Positions 8,334 to 18,361 of a DNA stretch of 64,000 bases are shown one piece after another. The first letter of the stretch is position 1; each line of letters opens with the position of its first letter. Source of the stretch: Streptomyces sp. 378 (lineage in GTDB: Bacteria > Actinomycetota > Actinomycetes > Streptomycetales > Streptomycetaceae); NCBI RefSeq assembly GCF_030124145.1, contig NZ_JASKMS010000022.1, positions 85,712 to 149,711 on the forward strand, read 5' to 3'. Below the pieces are notes generated by a model. That model saw only the letters and a program-made list of their open reading frames with translations, was not told where the DNA came from and did no database searches. A program made the translations under genes and the position numbers.

Positions 8334-9221
8334 GTGAGTACCCTTGCGCACACCATGATGACCGCCGCCCGCTCCGCTGACTCCGGCCTCTCGAGCCCGG
8401 GCGAACTCGACCGCTACCCGTACGCCGAGGCGCCCGCCGTCGACCGCGTCGGGATCCCTGCCTGGGAGGGTGCGGACCCCGAGCTGGGCCGTGTGGGCCG
8501 ACGTGCCGCGGGCAGCCGCGGGCGCGGGCTGCACGGCCAACTCGTCCAGCAGCTGGGTCAGATGATCGTCTCCGGCGACCTGGGCGCCGACCGCCCGCTG
8601 GTGCCCGAGGAGATCGGCCAGCGTTTCGAGGTCTCCCGCACCGTCGTCCGCGAGTCGCTCCGCGTCCTGGAGGCCAAGGGGTTGGTGAGCGCCCGCCCGA
8701 ACGTCGGCACGCGTGTGCGCCCCGTCAGTGACTGGAACCTCCTCGACCCGGACATCATCGAGTGGCGGGCCTTCGGGCCACAGCGCGACGACCAGCGCCG
8801 CGAGCTGAGCGAGCTGCGGTGGACGATCGAGCCGCTCGCCGCCCGCCTCGCCGCCGGGCACGGGCGCGAGGATGTCCAGCAGCGTCTGGCGGACATGGTG
8901 GAGATCATGGGACACACCATGGCCCAGGGTGATGCGCTCACCTTCTCCCGCGCCGATTCCGAGTTCCACTCGCTCCTCATCCAGGTCGCGGGCAACCGCA
9001 TGCTGGAGCATCTCTCCGGGATCGTGTCCGCGGCCCTTCAGGTCTCGGGCAACCCGGTCACGGGCTGTGACCGGCCGAACGAGGCCTCGCTGGCGCATCA
9101 CGGCCGCATCTGTGACGCCCTCGCCACCGGCGACGGAGGGGCGGCCGAAGCGGCCATGCGTCAACTTCTCATGGTCCATCCCGAGGTGGAACGGGTCGTG
9201 CCCGCGCCGCGCGAGCACTGA
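8334..9221 (+). CDS. whiH: Sporulation transcription factor WhiH (GntR/FadR family)
   Basis: A 295-residue regulator when started at GTG 8334, preceded by AAAGGA. After a variable N-terminus, residues about 60-125 form a GntR winged helix (GLHGQLVQQLGQMIVSGDLG, then EIGQRFEVSRTVVRESLRVL). Residues about 140-285 form an FCD-type effector domain. In Streptomyces the GntR gene immediately upstream of hrdB is whiH, needed for septation in aerial hyphae. Length, family and position agree with that. A longer frame reaches back to 8250 without a good ribosome-binding site. A strong hairpin follows the stop. Confidence 0.85.
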   Translation: MSTLAHTMMTAARSADSGLSSPGELDRYPYAEAPAVDRVGIPAWEGADPELGRVGRRAAGSRGRGLHGQLVQQLGQMIVSGDLGADRPLVPEEIGQRFEVSRTVVRESLRVLEAKGLVSARPNVGTRVRPVSDWNLLDPDIIEWRAFGPQRDDQRRELSELRWTIEPLAARLAAGHGREDVQQRLADMVEIMGHTMAQGDALTFSRADSEFHSLLIQVAGNRMLEHLSGIVSAALQVSGNPVTGCDRPNEASLAHHGRICDALATGDGGAAEAAMRQLLMVHPEVERVVPAPREH

Positions 9222-9295
9222 GACCCGTTCCGCGGGCGGCGCGGCCGGGTGTGCCACCCCCCTCCTGTGGCAGTGCCTGATCGGTGATCCGCCTC

Positions 9296-9340
9296 CCGTC
9301 GGACCCCGTGGGATCCTCGTGATCCTGCGGGGTCCGACGG
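9296..9340 (+). terminator. Rho-independent-type hairpin after whiH
   Basis: Two 20-nt arms (9296-9315 and 9321-9340) pair with two mismatches around a 5-nt loop. No U-run follows, as is common in Streptomyces. Confidence 0.75.
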
Positions 9341-9458
9341 CGCGAGGGGCTCAGGGCCCGGCGAGACGGCCGGATCGCTACCACATGTGACCCCATCTGT
9401 CCGCGTCTGACCTTTTTTGTTCGCTTACGGGGTGTGACTCGGGCCACGCGGATTGGGC

Positions 9459-9485
9459 GTAACGCTCGCGGGAAGAACGCGATGA
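9459..9485 (+). promoter_or_regulatory. Candidate ECF-sigma promoter of hrdB
   Basis: GTAACG (9459-9464) and CGATGA (9480-9485) are separated by 15 nt, the spacing and sequence style of ECF-sigma promoters. hrdB is known to be driven mainly by the ECF factor ShbA in Streptomyces; assigning this site to ShbA is inference. A GGGAAT lies at 9509-9514, reminiscent of a SigR -35, but no matching GTT is correctly spaced. Confidence 0.5.
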
Positions 9486-9648
9486 CCTAAGAGGTGACAG
9501 CCGCGGAGGGAATACGGACGCCGTTCACGGCGCTGTGCATCTTCCCGGCCCCCGCCCGCGCCGTCGGCCCATCCCCAAGCCGGCGGTCGGCTCCGGTCCT
9601 CTGTGGACGGGGCCGGAAGCCGTTTTCCAACGTTCCGAGAGGTTGTTC

Positions 9649-11190
9649 GTGTCGGCCAGCACATCCCGTACGCTCCCGCCGGAGATCGCCGAGTCCGTCT
9701 CTGTCATGGCGCTCATTGAGCGGGGAAAGGCTGAGGGGCAGATCGCCGGCGATGACGTGCGTCGGGCCTTCGAAGCTGACCAGATTCCGGCCACTCAGTG
9801 GAAGAACGTACTGCGCAGCCTCAACCAGATCCTCGAGGAAGAGGGTGTGACGCTGATGGTCAGTGCCGCAGAGCCCAAGCGCACCCGAAAGAGCGTCGCA
9901 GCGAAGAGTCCCGCCAAGCGCACCGCCACCAAGACGGTCGCGGCCAAGGCGGTGACCACCCGGAAGGCCACCGCCACTGCCACGCCGGCGGCACCCGCCT
10001 CCGAGCCCGCCGTCGAGGAGGAGGAGCCCGCCAAGAAGGCGGCTGCCAAGAAGACGACCGCCAAGAAGGCGACCGCGAAGAAGACCGTCGCCAAGAAGAC
10101 GGCGGCCAAGAAGACCAGCGCCAAGAAGGACGACGCCGAGATCGTCGAGGAGGAGGTGCTCGAGGAGGCGGCCCCCGGCAAGGCCGGTGAGGAGCCCGAG
10201 GCCCCCGCCGAGAACGCCGGCTTCGTGCTCTCCGACGAGGACGAGGACGACGCGCCCGCCCAGCAGGTCGCCGCCGCCGGTGCCACCGCCGACCCGGTCA
10301 AGGACTACCTCAAGCAGATCGGCAAGGTCCCCCTGCTCAACGCGGAGCAGGAGGTCGAGCTCGCCAAGCGCATCGAGGCGGGTCTGTTCGCCGAGGACAA
10401 GCTGTCCAACGCCGACAAGCTGGCTCCGAAGCTCAAGCGCGAGCTGGAGATCATCGCCGAGGACGGCCGCCGCGCCAAGAACCACCTGCTGGAGGCCAAC
10501 CTCCGTCTGGTGGTCTCCCTGGCCAAGCGCTACACCGGCCGCGGCATGCTCTTCCTGGACCTCATTCAGGAGGGCAACCTCGGTCTGATCCGCGCGGTCG
10601 AGAAGTTCGACTACACCAAGGGCTACAAGTTCTCCACGTACGCCACCTGGTGGATCCGTCAGGCGATCACCCGTGCCATGGCCGACCAGGCCCGCACCAT
10701 CCGTATCCCGGTGCACATGGTCGAGGTCATCAACAAGCTCGCGCGCGTGCAGCGCCAGATGCTCCAGGACCTGGGCCGCGAGCCCACCCCGGAGGAGCTG
10801 GCCAAGGAACTCGACATGACCCCGGAGAAGGTCATCGAGGTCCAGAAGTACGGCCGCGAGCCCATCTCGCTGCACACCCCGCTCGGCGAGGACGGCGACA
10901 GCGAGTTCGGTGACCTCATCGAGGACTCCGAGGCGGTCGTCCCGGCCGACGCGGTCAGCTTCACACTCCTGCAGGAGCAGCTGCACTCCGTCCTGGACAC
11001 CCTCTCCGAGCGCGAGGCGGGCGTCGTCTCGATGCGCTTCGGTCTCACCGACGGTCAGCCGAAGACCCTCGACGAGATCGGCAAGGTCTACGGCGTCACG
11101 CGTGAGCGGATCCGCCAGATCGAGTCCAAGACCATGTCGAAGCTGCGCCACCCGTCCCGTTCGCAGGTGCTGCGCGACTACCTCGACTGA
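9649..11190 (+). CDS. hrdB: RNA polymerase principal sigma factor HrdB
   Basis: A 513-residue sigma-70 protein started at GTG 9649 with GAGAGG 6 nt upstream. Residues 1-70 are the conserved N-terminal segment (SASTSRTLPPEIAESVSVMA). Residues about 85-200 are a Lys/Ala/Thr-rich spacer with repeated AKKT units, then an acidic stretch, as in HrdB of other streptomycetes. Regions 1.2 to 4.2 follow: DPVKDYLKQIGKVPLLNAEQ, region 2 with KGYKFSTYATWWIRQAI, region 3, and region 4.2 with VTRERIRQIESKTMSKLRHP. It is the housekeeping sigma factor, essential for vegetative transcription. A strong terminator follows at 11210. Confidence 0.98.
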   Translation: MSASTSRTLPPEIAESVSVMALIERGKAEGQIAGDDVRRAFEADQIPATQWKNVLRSLNQILEEEGVTLMVSAAEPKRTRKSVAAKSPAKRTATKTVAAKAVTTRKATATATPAAPASEPAVEEEEPAKKAAAKKTTAKKATAKKTVAKKTAAKKTSAKKDDAEIVEEEVLEEAAPGKAGEEPEAPAENAGFVLSDEDEDDAPAQQVAAAGATADPVKDYLKQIGKVPLLNAEQEVELAKRIEAGLFAEDKLSNADKLAPKLKRELEIIAEDGRRAKNHLLEANLRLVVSLAKRYTGRGMLFLDLIQEGNLGLIRAVEKFDYTKGYKFSTYATWWIRQAITRAMADQARTIRIPVHMVEVINKLARVQRQMLQDLGREPTPEELAKELDMTPEKVIEVQKYGREPISLHTPLGEDGDSEFGDLIEDSEAVVPADAVSFTLLQEQLHSVLDTLSEREAGVVSMRFGLTDGQPKTLDEIGKVYGVTRERIRQIESKTMSKLRHPSRSQVLRDYLD

Positions 11191-11209
11191 GCGCGGTCCC
11201 ACGACACGC

Positions 11210-11243
11210 AAGGCCCGGTTCCCCCCGAGGGGGGCCGGGCCTT
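11210..11243 (+). terminator. hrdB terminator hairpin
   Basis: AAGGCCCGG and CCGGGCCTT arms with an inner C6/G6 stem form a compact GC-rich hairpin 20 nt after the hrdB stop. Confidence 0.9.
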
Positions 11244-11329
11244 CGTGGTGCCGTCCAGCAGCGGGTGCGGGGTCCTGCGGGGTGGATCACTCTGGGTGTC
11301 CCACGAACATCACGGAGTGAGGAGTGCGT

Positions 11330-12178
11330 ATGCGTCGCCGACTGGCACGAGCTCTGATCCTGCCGCTGGCCCTGGCAGCCGCGGTGCCCGCCATATCGAT
11401 GGGCTCCAGTGCCCCTGTGGCTGCCGACAGCGTGGTCATAGGGGGTTTCCCCGTCGAGGCGTCCCAGAGCCCGTGGACGGTGGCCCTGTCCAGTCGTGAC
11501 CGGTTCGGGGGTATGCGCGCGGGGCAGTTCTGCGGCGGCGCGGTGGTCGGGCCGACCACGGTGCTCACCGCGGCCCACTGCCTGGACGAGGGCGTGCTCG
11601 GTGGGCCGCCGGAGCGAGTGCGGGACCTCGGGGTCATAGCGGGGCGCACGGATCTGCAGACGGGCACCGGAGGCCGGGAGATCGCCGTGCGCAGCACCTG
11701 GGTGAACCCCGCCTATGACGGAGTCACCAACGCCGGGGACTTCGCGGTGCTCACCCTGGCGGAACCGCTTCCCGGCGACTCGGTCATCCCCATGGCGGCC
11801 GACGGCGACCCCGCCTATGCGGCGGGTGGGGCCGCAACAGTGTACGGGTGGGGCGACACCTCGGGCGCCGGCGACTATCCGAGCGGTCTGCGGGCGGCAC
11901 GCGTGCGCGTACTCCCCGACGCTCTCTGTGAGGAGGCGTATCCAGGCGGTGCCGACGGCACCTACGACGCCACCGGCATGTTGTGCGCCGGGGAGGCCGA
12001 GGGAGGCCGGGACGCCTGCCAGGGAGACAGCGGCGGGCCGCTGATCGCCCAGGGGCGGTTGATCGGGCTCGTGTCCTGGGGGGTCGGCTGCGGCCGGGCC
12101 GGCAGCCCCGGGGTGTACACGCGCGTGTCCGACATCATGCGGACGCTCGGCTGGACACGGGCTTCGGAAGGTAGGTGA
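11330..12178 (+). CDS. Secreted trypsin-like serine protease (S1A)
   Basis: A 282-residue precursor with a signal peptide (MRRRLARALILPLALAAAVP..., cleavage near residue 32). The mature part begins with an activation-like VIGGFPVEA motif. The catalytic triad is visible: His in LTAAHC, Asp in GDFAVLTL, Ser in CQGDSGGPL; the Cys pairs expected of chymotrypsin-fold proteases are also present. It should hydrolyse peptides outside the cell. ATG 11330 is chosen because GAGGAG lies 5 nt upstream; GTG 11324 is an alternative. A monocistronic gene bounded by hairpins on both sides. Confidence 0.9.
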   Translation: MRRRLARALILPLALAAAVPAISMGSSAPVAADSVVIGGFPVEASQSPWTVALSSRDRFGGMRAGQFCGGAVVGPTTVLTAAHCLDEGVLGGPPERVRDLGVIAGRTDLQTGTGGREIAVRSTWVNPAYDGVTNAGDFAVLTLAEPLPGDSVIPMAADGDPAYAAGGAATVYGWGDTSGAGDYPSGLRAARVRVLPDALCEEAYPGGADGTYDATGMLCAGEAEGGRDACQGDSGGPLIAQGRLIGLVSWGVGCGRAGSPGVYTRVSDIMRTLGWTRASEGR

Positions 12179-12216
12179 GGCGTCCGACGAAGCCCGGTGC
12201 CGGCTCGGGGATGAGG

Positions 12217-12255
12217 ACGGGCGGTTGCCTCTGGTGACCAGAGGCAACCGCCCGT
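12217..12255. terminator. Bidirectional terminator, 18-bp perfect stem
   Basis: Perfect 18-nt arms (12217-12234 and 12238-12255) around a TGA loop lie between the convergent protease and DUF7455 genes, able to act in both directions. Confidence 0.9.
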
Positions 12256-12298
12256 TCACCGGCCTGTGCCGGGCTGGCTCGTCGTCGGACGCGAGGTG

Positions 12299-12526
12299 TC
12301 AGCGCTCTTCTTCGGCAGTCGCGGGAGCGGACGTGAGCCGCTCCGTCTCGTCCTGTATCTCAGCGGCGATCTTCTTGAGTTCCGGCTCGAACTTGCGACC
12401 GTGGTGGGCGCAGAAGAGCAGTTCGCCGCCGCTGACCAGGACGACGCGCAGGTACGCCTGGGCGCCGCAGCGGTCGCAGCGATCAGCGGCCGTCAGCTGG
12501 CTCGCGGGGGTCAGAACAGTAGTCAC
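12299..12526 (-). CDS. DUF7455 small zinc-ribbon protein
   Basis: A 75-residue protein starting MTTVLTPASQLTAADRCDRC. CDRCGAQA and LLFCAHH supply a CxxC...CxxH pattern that should bind one zinc ion. Similar small proteins stand between hrdB and parE in streptomycetes, with unknown function. The C-terminal 35 residues form one charged helix. Candidate promoter elements (TTGACC on the minus strand, near 12567) and an AGCTCG-A-CGAGCT palindrome (12541-12553) lie just upstream. Confidence 0.85.
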   Translation of the reverse strand: MTTVLTPASQLTAADRCDRCGAQAYLRVVLVSGGELLFCAHHGRKFEPELKKIAAEIQDETERLTSAPATAEEER

Positions 12527-12968
12527 GTCGCCTCTTCTCTAGCTCGACGAGCTGTCGTACCAGGGTCAACATCCAACCAGCCCCAAAACGTTCCCGCTCG
12601 TGGCTTTTCCTCGAAAGAATCTTTGCGAGGCGGCTGTCTGCTGCCGGTTGGCGGCGAATGTGCCGTATTGCGTGTCTATGTGTCTTACGGGGCTTCGCGT
12701 CGTATCGGTGGTCGGTCCTCCCGGCTGGGTTGCCGGTTGTTCATGAGGACGTGCCCGGAGCCTAAATGGTTCATGCCTGGAAGGGAACGTGATGTGTACT
12801 TCACTCCATCGAGGGATCGAACGTACATGCGAGTGTGGACTAGTGTGAGTTTCCGACGAGGGTGGCGTTACAACGGCTCTACCAGGCCTCGGTACCCTCT
12901 CACCGGTGACTGAAGCCGCGCCCTTACCCATGAGGGCCCCATCTGAAATTCAGCGAGGAGCGAACCGC
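12527..12968. other. Intergenic region with divergent promoters, DUF7455 / parE
   Basis: 442 bp of lower GC than its surroundings. On the left, minus-strand TTGACC and a 13-bp palindrome serve the DUF7455 gene. On the right, TTACAA (12868-12873) and TACCCT (12893-12898), 19 nt apart, are plausible parE promoter hexamers. No conserved ORF is seen between. Confidence 0.5.
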
Positions 12969-15092
<2,124 letters not shown>

Positions 15093-15454
15093 CCGTCAGC
15101 ACCAGCGGCTGCTCGGTCGCCGCCCGGTGCGGTGACATCAGCCGGGCCAGGGCGCATGTGTCCGGCGGGTTGTGGTCGGGGACGGCCGGGGCGTGTGCGT
15201 CCCGGCCGTCGTCCGTGACGCTCCGGTGTGCGTGCGGCGCTGCAGGAGACCGATCGGCGGCACTGCTCGCCCGGGGCTGCTCCGGAGACCGCATCGACAA
15301 CCTCTTGACCAAGAAGAGGCCACGGACCGTGCACGGGCGGTGCGTTACGCCCACGCGGCGGGAGTGTGCGGCCACCAGCGGGTCGGTCACCTGATGGAGT
15401 GAAGAGCGAGGGGAAGAAGAGTCGGGGACCTTCCCGTTCTGCCCATCCTTGGGC
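15093..15454. other. Intergenic region parE-DUF485
   Basis: 362 bp with no supported gene. The only structure noted is a weak hairpin CCTCTT/AAGAGG (15301-15319). GAGGGGAAGAAGAG lies about 35-50 nt before the next start. Confidence 0.5.
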
Positions 15455-16015
15455 ATGCAGCCAAGCAAGGGCCGTCCCCGCGGCGGCGGGGCCGGTCGGG
15501 AGAGTTGGGCCGACCCCCTCGACGGTCATGACCCGGTCCAGGCCGAGGAGGCCGGACAGCCGACGTACGAGGATCCCTGGTACGACGCCCTCGCCTCCGG
15601 CTGGGGCGAGTCGGCCGATGCCGGGGTGCCCGCCCCGGTGGTGCTTCCGTCGGCGCGGGCGGAGGGCGACACGGGGGCCGCGGCGGCCGATGTGTATCTG
15701 GAAGTGCAGCGCAGTGCGGCCTTCCAGGAGGTGAGGAGGCGTTACCGGAGGTTCGTGGTGCCGGCGTGCACGGCCTTCTTCGCCTGGTACGTGGGCTTCG
15801 TCGTGGCTGCCACGACGGCGCCGGAGCTGATGGCGCGGCCCGTGGCGGGAGCGGTGAACGTCGCGATGGTCGCGGGGCTCGGGCAGTTCCTGTCCACGTT
15901 CCTGCTCACCTGGGCATACGCACGGCACGCGCGGCTGCGCAGGGACCGTGCGGCGCTCGAACTGCGCTGGGACACACAGGAACTGACGCGTGGCGTGAAC
16001 GGGGGTGGGTCGTGA
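15455..16015 (+). CDS. DUF485 family membrane protein
   Basis: A 186-residue protein. About 85 polar residues precede the DUF485 domain, which begins YLEVQRSAAFQEVRRRYRRF and contains two membrane helices (FVVPACTAFFAWYVGFVVAA and VAGLGQFLSTFLLTWAYA). DUF485 proteins usually precede acetate/solute symporters of the SSS family and probably assist them. The gene ends in a 4-nt overlap with the symporter start (GTGA at 16012-16015), indicating translational coupling. ATG 15455 is chosen over TTG 15449. Confidence 0.85.
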   Translation: MQPSKGRPRGGGAGRESWADPLDGHDPVQAEEAGQPTYEDPWYDALASGWGESADAGVPAPVVLPSARAEGDTGAAAADVYLEVQRSAAFQEVRRRYRRFVVPACTAFFAWYVGFVVAATTAPELMARPVAGAVNVAMVAGLGQFLSTFLLTWAYARHARLRRDRAALELRWDTQELTRGVNGGGS

Positions 16016-17604
16016 CGGGGGAACACCAGACGCTGGCGCTGCTCCTCTTCAGCGTGTTCGTCGCGGTCACGCTGGGAATCACGACGTGGGTCAGCCGCAA
16101 CCGGCGTGGCTCGGCGGAGGAGTTCTATGCGGGTGGGCGGCTCTTCTCGCCCATGGAGAATGGTTTTGCCATCGCGGGCGACTACATGTCGGCCGCCTCC
16201 TTCCTCGGGGTCACCGGGCTCATCGCGTTGTTCGGCTACGACGGGCTGCTGTATGTCGTCGGATTCCTCGTGGCGTGGCTGGTGGTGCTGTTCTTGGTCG
16301 CCGAACTGGTCCGCAACTGCGGACGGTTCACGCTCGCCGATGTCGTGGCGGCGCGGATGAGGGAACGGCCGGTGCGGATCGCGGCGGGGACGTCCTCGGT
16401 CACCGTGTCCGTTCTGTATCTGGTGGCGCAGATGGTCGGCGCGGGCAGCCTGGTGGCGCTGCTGCTCGGAGGCACGAGCGACGCGGCGCGCGCCTGGACG
16501 GTCATCGGGGTCGGCGCGCTCATGGTGATCTACGTGTCGTTGGGAGGGATGCGGGCGACCACCTGGATCCAGATCGTCAAGGCCGTCCTGCTGCTCGGCG
16601 GCACCGTCGTGCTGACGGTGCTCGTCCTGCTGCGCTTCCACGGCGACGTGGACCGGCTGCTGCTCACGGCGGCCGAGCGGAGCGGGCACGGGGCGGCGTT
16701 CCTGGCGCCCGGACTGAAGTACGGCGGGGACTGGACCGCCCGTTTCGACTTCATCAGCCTGGGGCTGGCTCTGGTACTGGGTACGGCCGGGCTGCCGCAC
16801 ATCCTGTCCCGCTTCTACACGGTGCCCACCGCGCGCGCCGCCCGCAGGTCGGTCGTGTGGGCCGTCGGGCTCATCGGCGGCTTCTACCTGATGACGATCG
16901 TGCTCGGGTTCGGTGCGGCCGCCATCCTGGGGCCGGACGCGATACGGGGGTCGAACGCGGCGGGGAACACGGCGGTTCCGCTGCTGGCGCTCGATCTGGG
17001 CGGCGGGGCGGGATCCACCGGGGGGACGGTGCTCTTCGCGATCGTCGCCGCGGTCGCCTTCGCCACGATTCTCGCGGTGGTCGCCGGCATCACGCTCGCG
17101 TCCTCGGCGTCCGTGGCCCACGACCTGTACGCGTCCCTGCGGCGCCGGGGCGGGAAGCCGCGCAGTGAGGTGGCCGTGGCCCGCGTGGCGGCCGTCGGGG
17201 TCGGTGCGGTGGCGATCGCGCTGGGCCTGCTGGCGCGGGATCTCAACGTGGCGTTCCTGGTGGGCCTGGCCTTCGCCGTCGCCGCGTCGGCGAACCTGCC
17301 GGTGCTGCTGTACTCCCTGTTCTGGCGCGGCTTCACCACCCGGGGCGCTGTGTGGGCCGTCTACGGCGGTCTGGTCCCGGCCGTGGTCCTCGTGGTGCTG
17401 TCCCCGGTGGTCTCGGGCAGCCCCGACGCGCTCTTCCCGGGCATCGACCTCCAGTACTTCCCCCTGCAGAACCCGGGCCTGGTTTCCATCCCGCTCGGCT
17501 TCCTCGCGGGCTGGCTGGGCACCGTCACCTCGACGGAGGTCCCGGACGAGGCCAAGCACGCGGAGACCGAGGTGCGGTCGCTGACCGGGGCGGGAGCGGC
17601 GTAG
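16012..17604 (+). CDS. Cation/carboxylate symporter of the SSS family (ActP-like)
   Basis: A 530-residue integral membrane protein with about 13 hydrophobic helices. SSS-family landmarks are present: SAEEFYAGGRLFSPMENGFA at residues about 33-52, AGDYMSAASFLGVTG, and GLPHILSRFYTVPTARAARR. It resembles ActP, which imports acetate and other short monocarboxylates with Na+ or H+. GTG 16012 overlaps the DUF485 stop. The adjacent convergent two-component system is of the citrate/C4-dicarboxylate sensing type, so the transported substrate may be a carboxylate sensed by it; this is inference. Confidence 0.9.
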   Translation: MTGEHQTLALLLFSVFVAVTLGITTWVSRNRRGSAEEFYAGGRLFSPMENGFAIAGDYMSAASFLGVTGLIALFGYDGLLYVVGFLVAWLVVLFLVAELVRNCGRFTLADVVAARMRERPVRIAAGTSSVTVSVLYLVAQMVGAGSLVALLLGGTSDAARAWTVIGVGALMVIYVSLGGMRATTWIQIVKAVLLLGGTVVLTVLVLLRFHGDVDRLLLTAAERSGHGAAFLAPGLKYGGDWTARFDFISLGLALVLGTAGLPHILSRFYTVPTARAARRSVVWAVGLIGGFYLMTIVLGFGAAAILGPDAIRGSNAAGNTAVPLLALDLGGGAGSTGGTVLFAIVAAVAFATILAVVAGITLASSASVAHDLYASLRRRGGKPRSEVAVARVAAVGVGAVAIALGLLARDLNVAFLVGLAFAVAASANLPVLLYSLFWRGFTTRGAVWAVYGGLVPAVVLVVLSPVVSGSPDALFPGIDLQYFPLQNPGLVSIPLGFLAGWLGTVTSTEVPDEAKHAETEVRSLTGAGAA

Positions 17605-17677
17605 GGTCGGTGCCGTCGGTCCACGAGCGGGACGGCCACCGTCTCCGAGGTCGCGCGGAGACCGGCGGACGGACGTC

Positions 17678-18361
17678 CTACCCGCGGGTCGCCCAGACGT
17701 AGCGGTGTTCCGGGCGGCCCGCGTCGCCGTACCTGAGGGTCAGCCTGGCCCGCCCCGTGCGTTCCAGGAGCTTCAGATAGCGCTGCGCGGTCTGGCGGCT
17801 CACCCCGGTCCGCTCTGCGATCTCCAGGGCGGACAGCGGCCCGTCCGCGCTCATCAGGGACTGGCGGACCAGCTCAGCGGTGGTGGGGGAGTGGCCTTTG
17901 GGCAAGTCGGGTTCCGAAGACGCCGACAGGGCCCCGAAGATGCGGTCCACCTCGGCCTGCTCGGCCTCCCCGCCGCCGTCGAGGGTGCGGCGCAGCTCCG
18001 CATAGGCCTCCAGCTTGGCGCGCAGGCCGGCGAAGGCGAACGGCTTGACCAGGTACTGCAGCGCGCCCTGCCGCATCGCCGCCTGCACAGTGGACACGTC
18101 CCGGGCCGCCGTCACCATGATCACGTCGGCCTGGTGGCCGCGCCGACGCATCTCCTGGACGACCGCCAGCCCTGTGGCGTCCGGCAGATGGTGGTCCAGG
18201 AGCACCAGGTCCAGCCGCGGCGACGTCTCCATCAGGCTCAGCGCTTCCGCGGCGCTGTGGGCCTCCCCGGCCACATGGAAGCCCGGCACCTTCTCGACGT
18301 AGGCGGCGTTGACCCGCGCCACCCTTGTGTCGTCGTCCACGACCAGGACCTCGATCAACAC
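17678..18361 (-). CDS. Response regulator, CitB/DcuR family
   Basis: A 227-residue regulator. The receiver domain (residues about 3-120) has the acidic pocket VVDDD, phospho-acceptor Asp near 56 (LVLLDHHLPD), and the conserved Lys in LVKPFAF. A C-terminal helix-turn-helix follows (PLSALEIAERTGVSRQTAQR, LKLLERTGRARL), as in CitB/DcuR regulators. It overlaps the kinase gene: GTG 18361 or TTG 18358 is the start and the kinase stop is at 18355, with GGAGG just before. It should bind DNA near carboxylate uptake or citrate genes; the 20-bp direct repeats upstream of the kinase are a candidate site. Confidence 0.88.
   Translation of the reverse strand: MLIEVLVVDDDTRVARVNAAYVEKVPGFHVAGEAHSAAEALSLMETSPRLDLVLLDHHLPDATGLAVVQEMRRRGHQADVIMVTAARDVSTVQAAMRQGALQYLVKPFAFAGLRAKLEAYAELRRTLDGGGEAEQAEVDRIFGALSASSEPDLPKGHSPTTAELVRQSLMSADGPLSALEIAERTGVSRQTAQRYLKLLERTGRARLTLRYGDAGRPEHRYVWATRG

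Larger units (their letters stand above)
9222..9648. other. Intergenic region whiH-hrdB
   Basis: 427 bp without a gene. It holds the whiH terminator (9296-9340) and, further right, the hrdB control region including an ECF-type promoter candidate. A short T-rich stretch (CCTTTTTTGT, about 9411) lies between them. Confidence 0.7.

Noticed and set aside
9487..11211. Long leftward ORF opposite hrdB
   Set aside because: It is a GC-skew shadow of the Lys/Ala/Glu-rich sigma factor; its Leu/Gly/Asp repeats mirror the sense codons.
12815..12840. LexA-type SOS box before parE
   Set aside because: GAAC is present but the matching GTTC half is missing at the required spacing.
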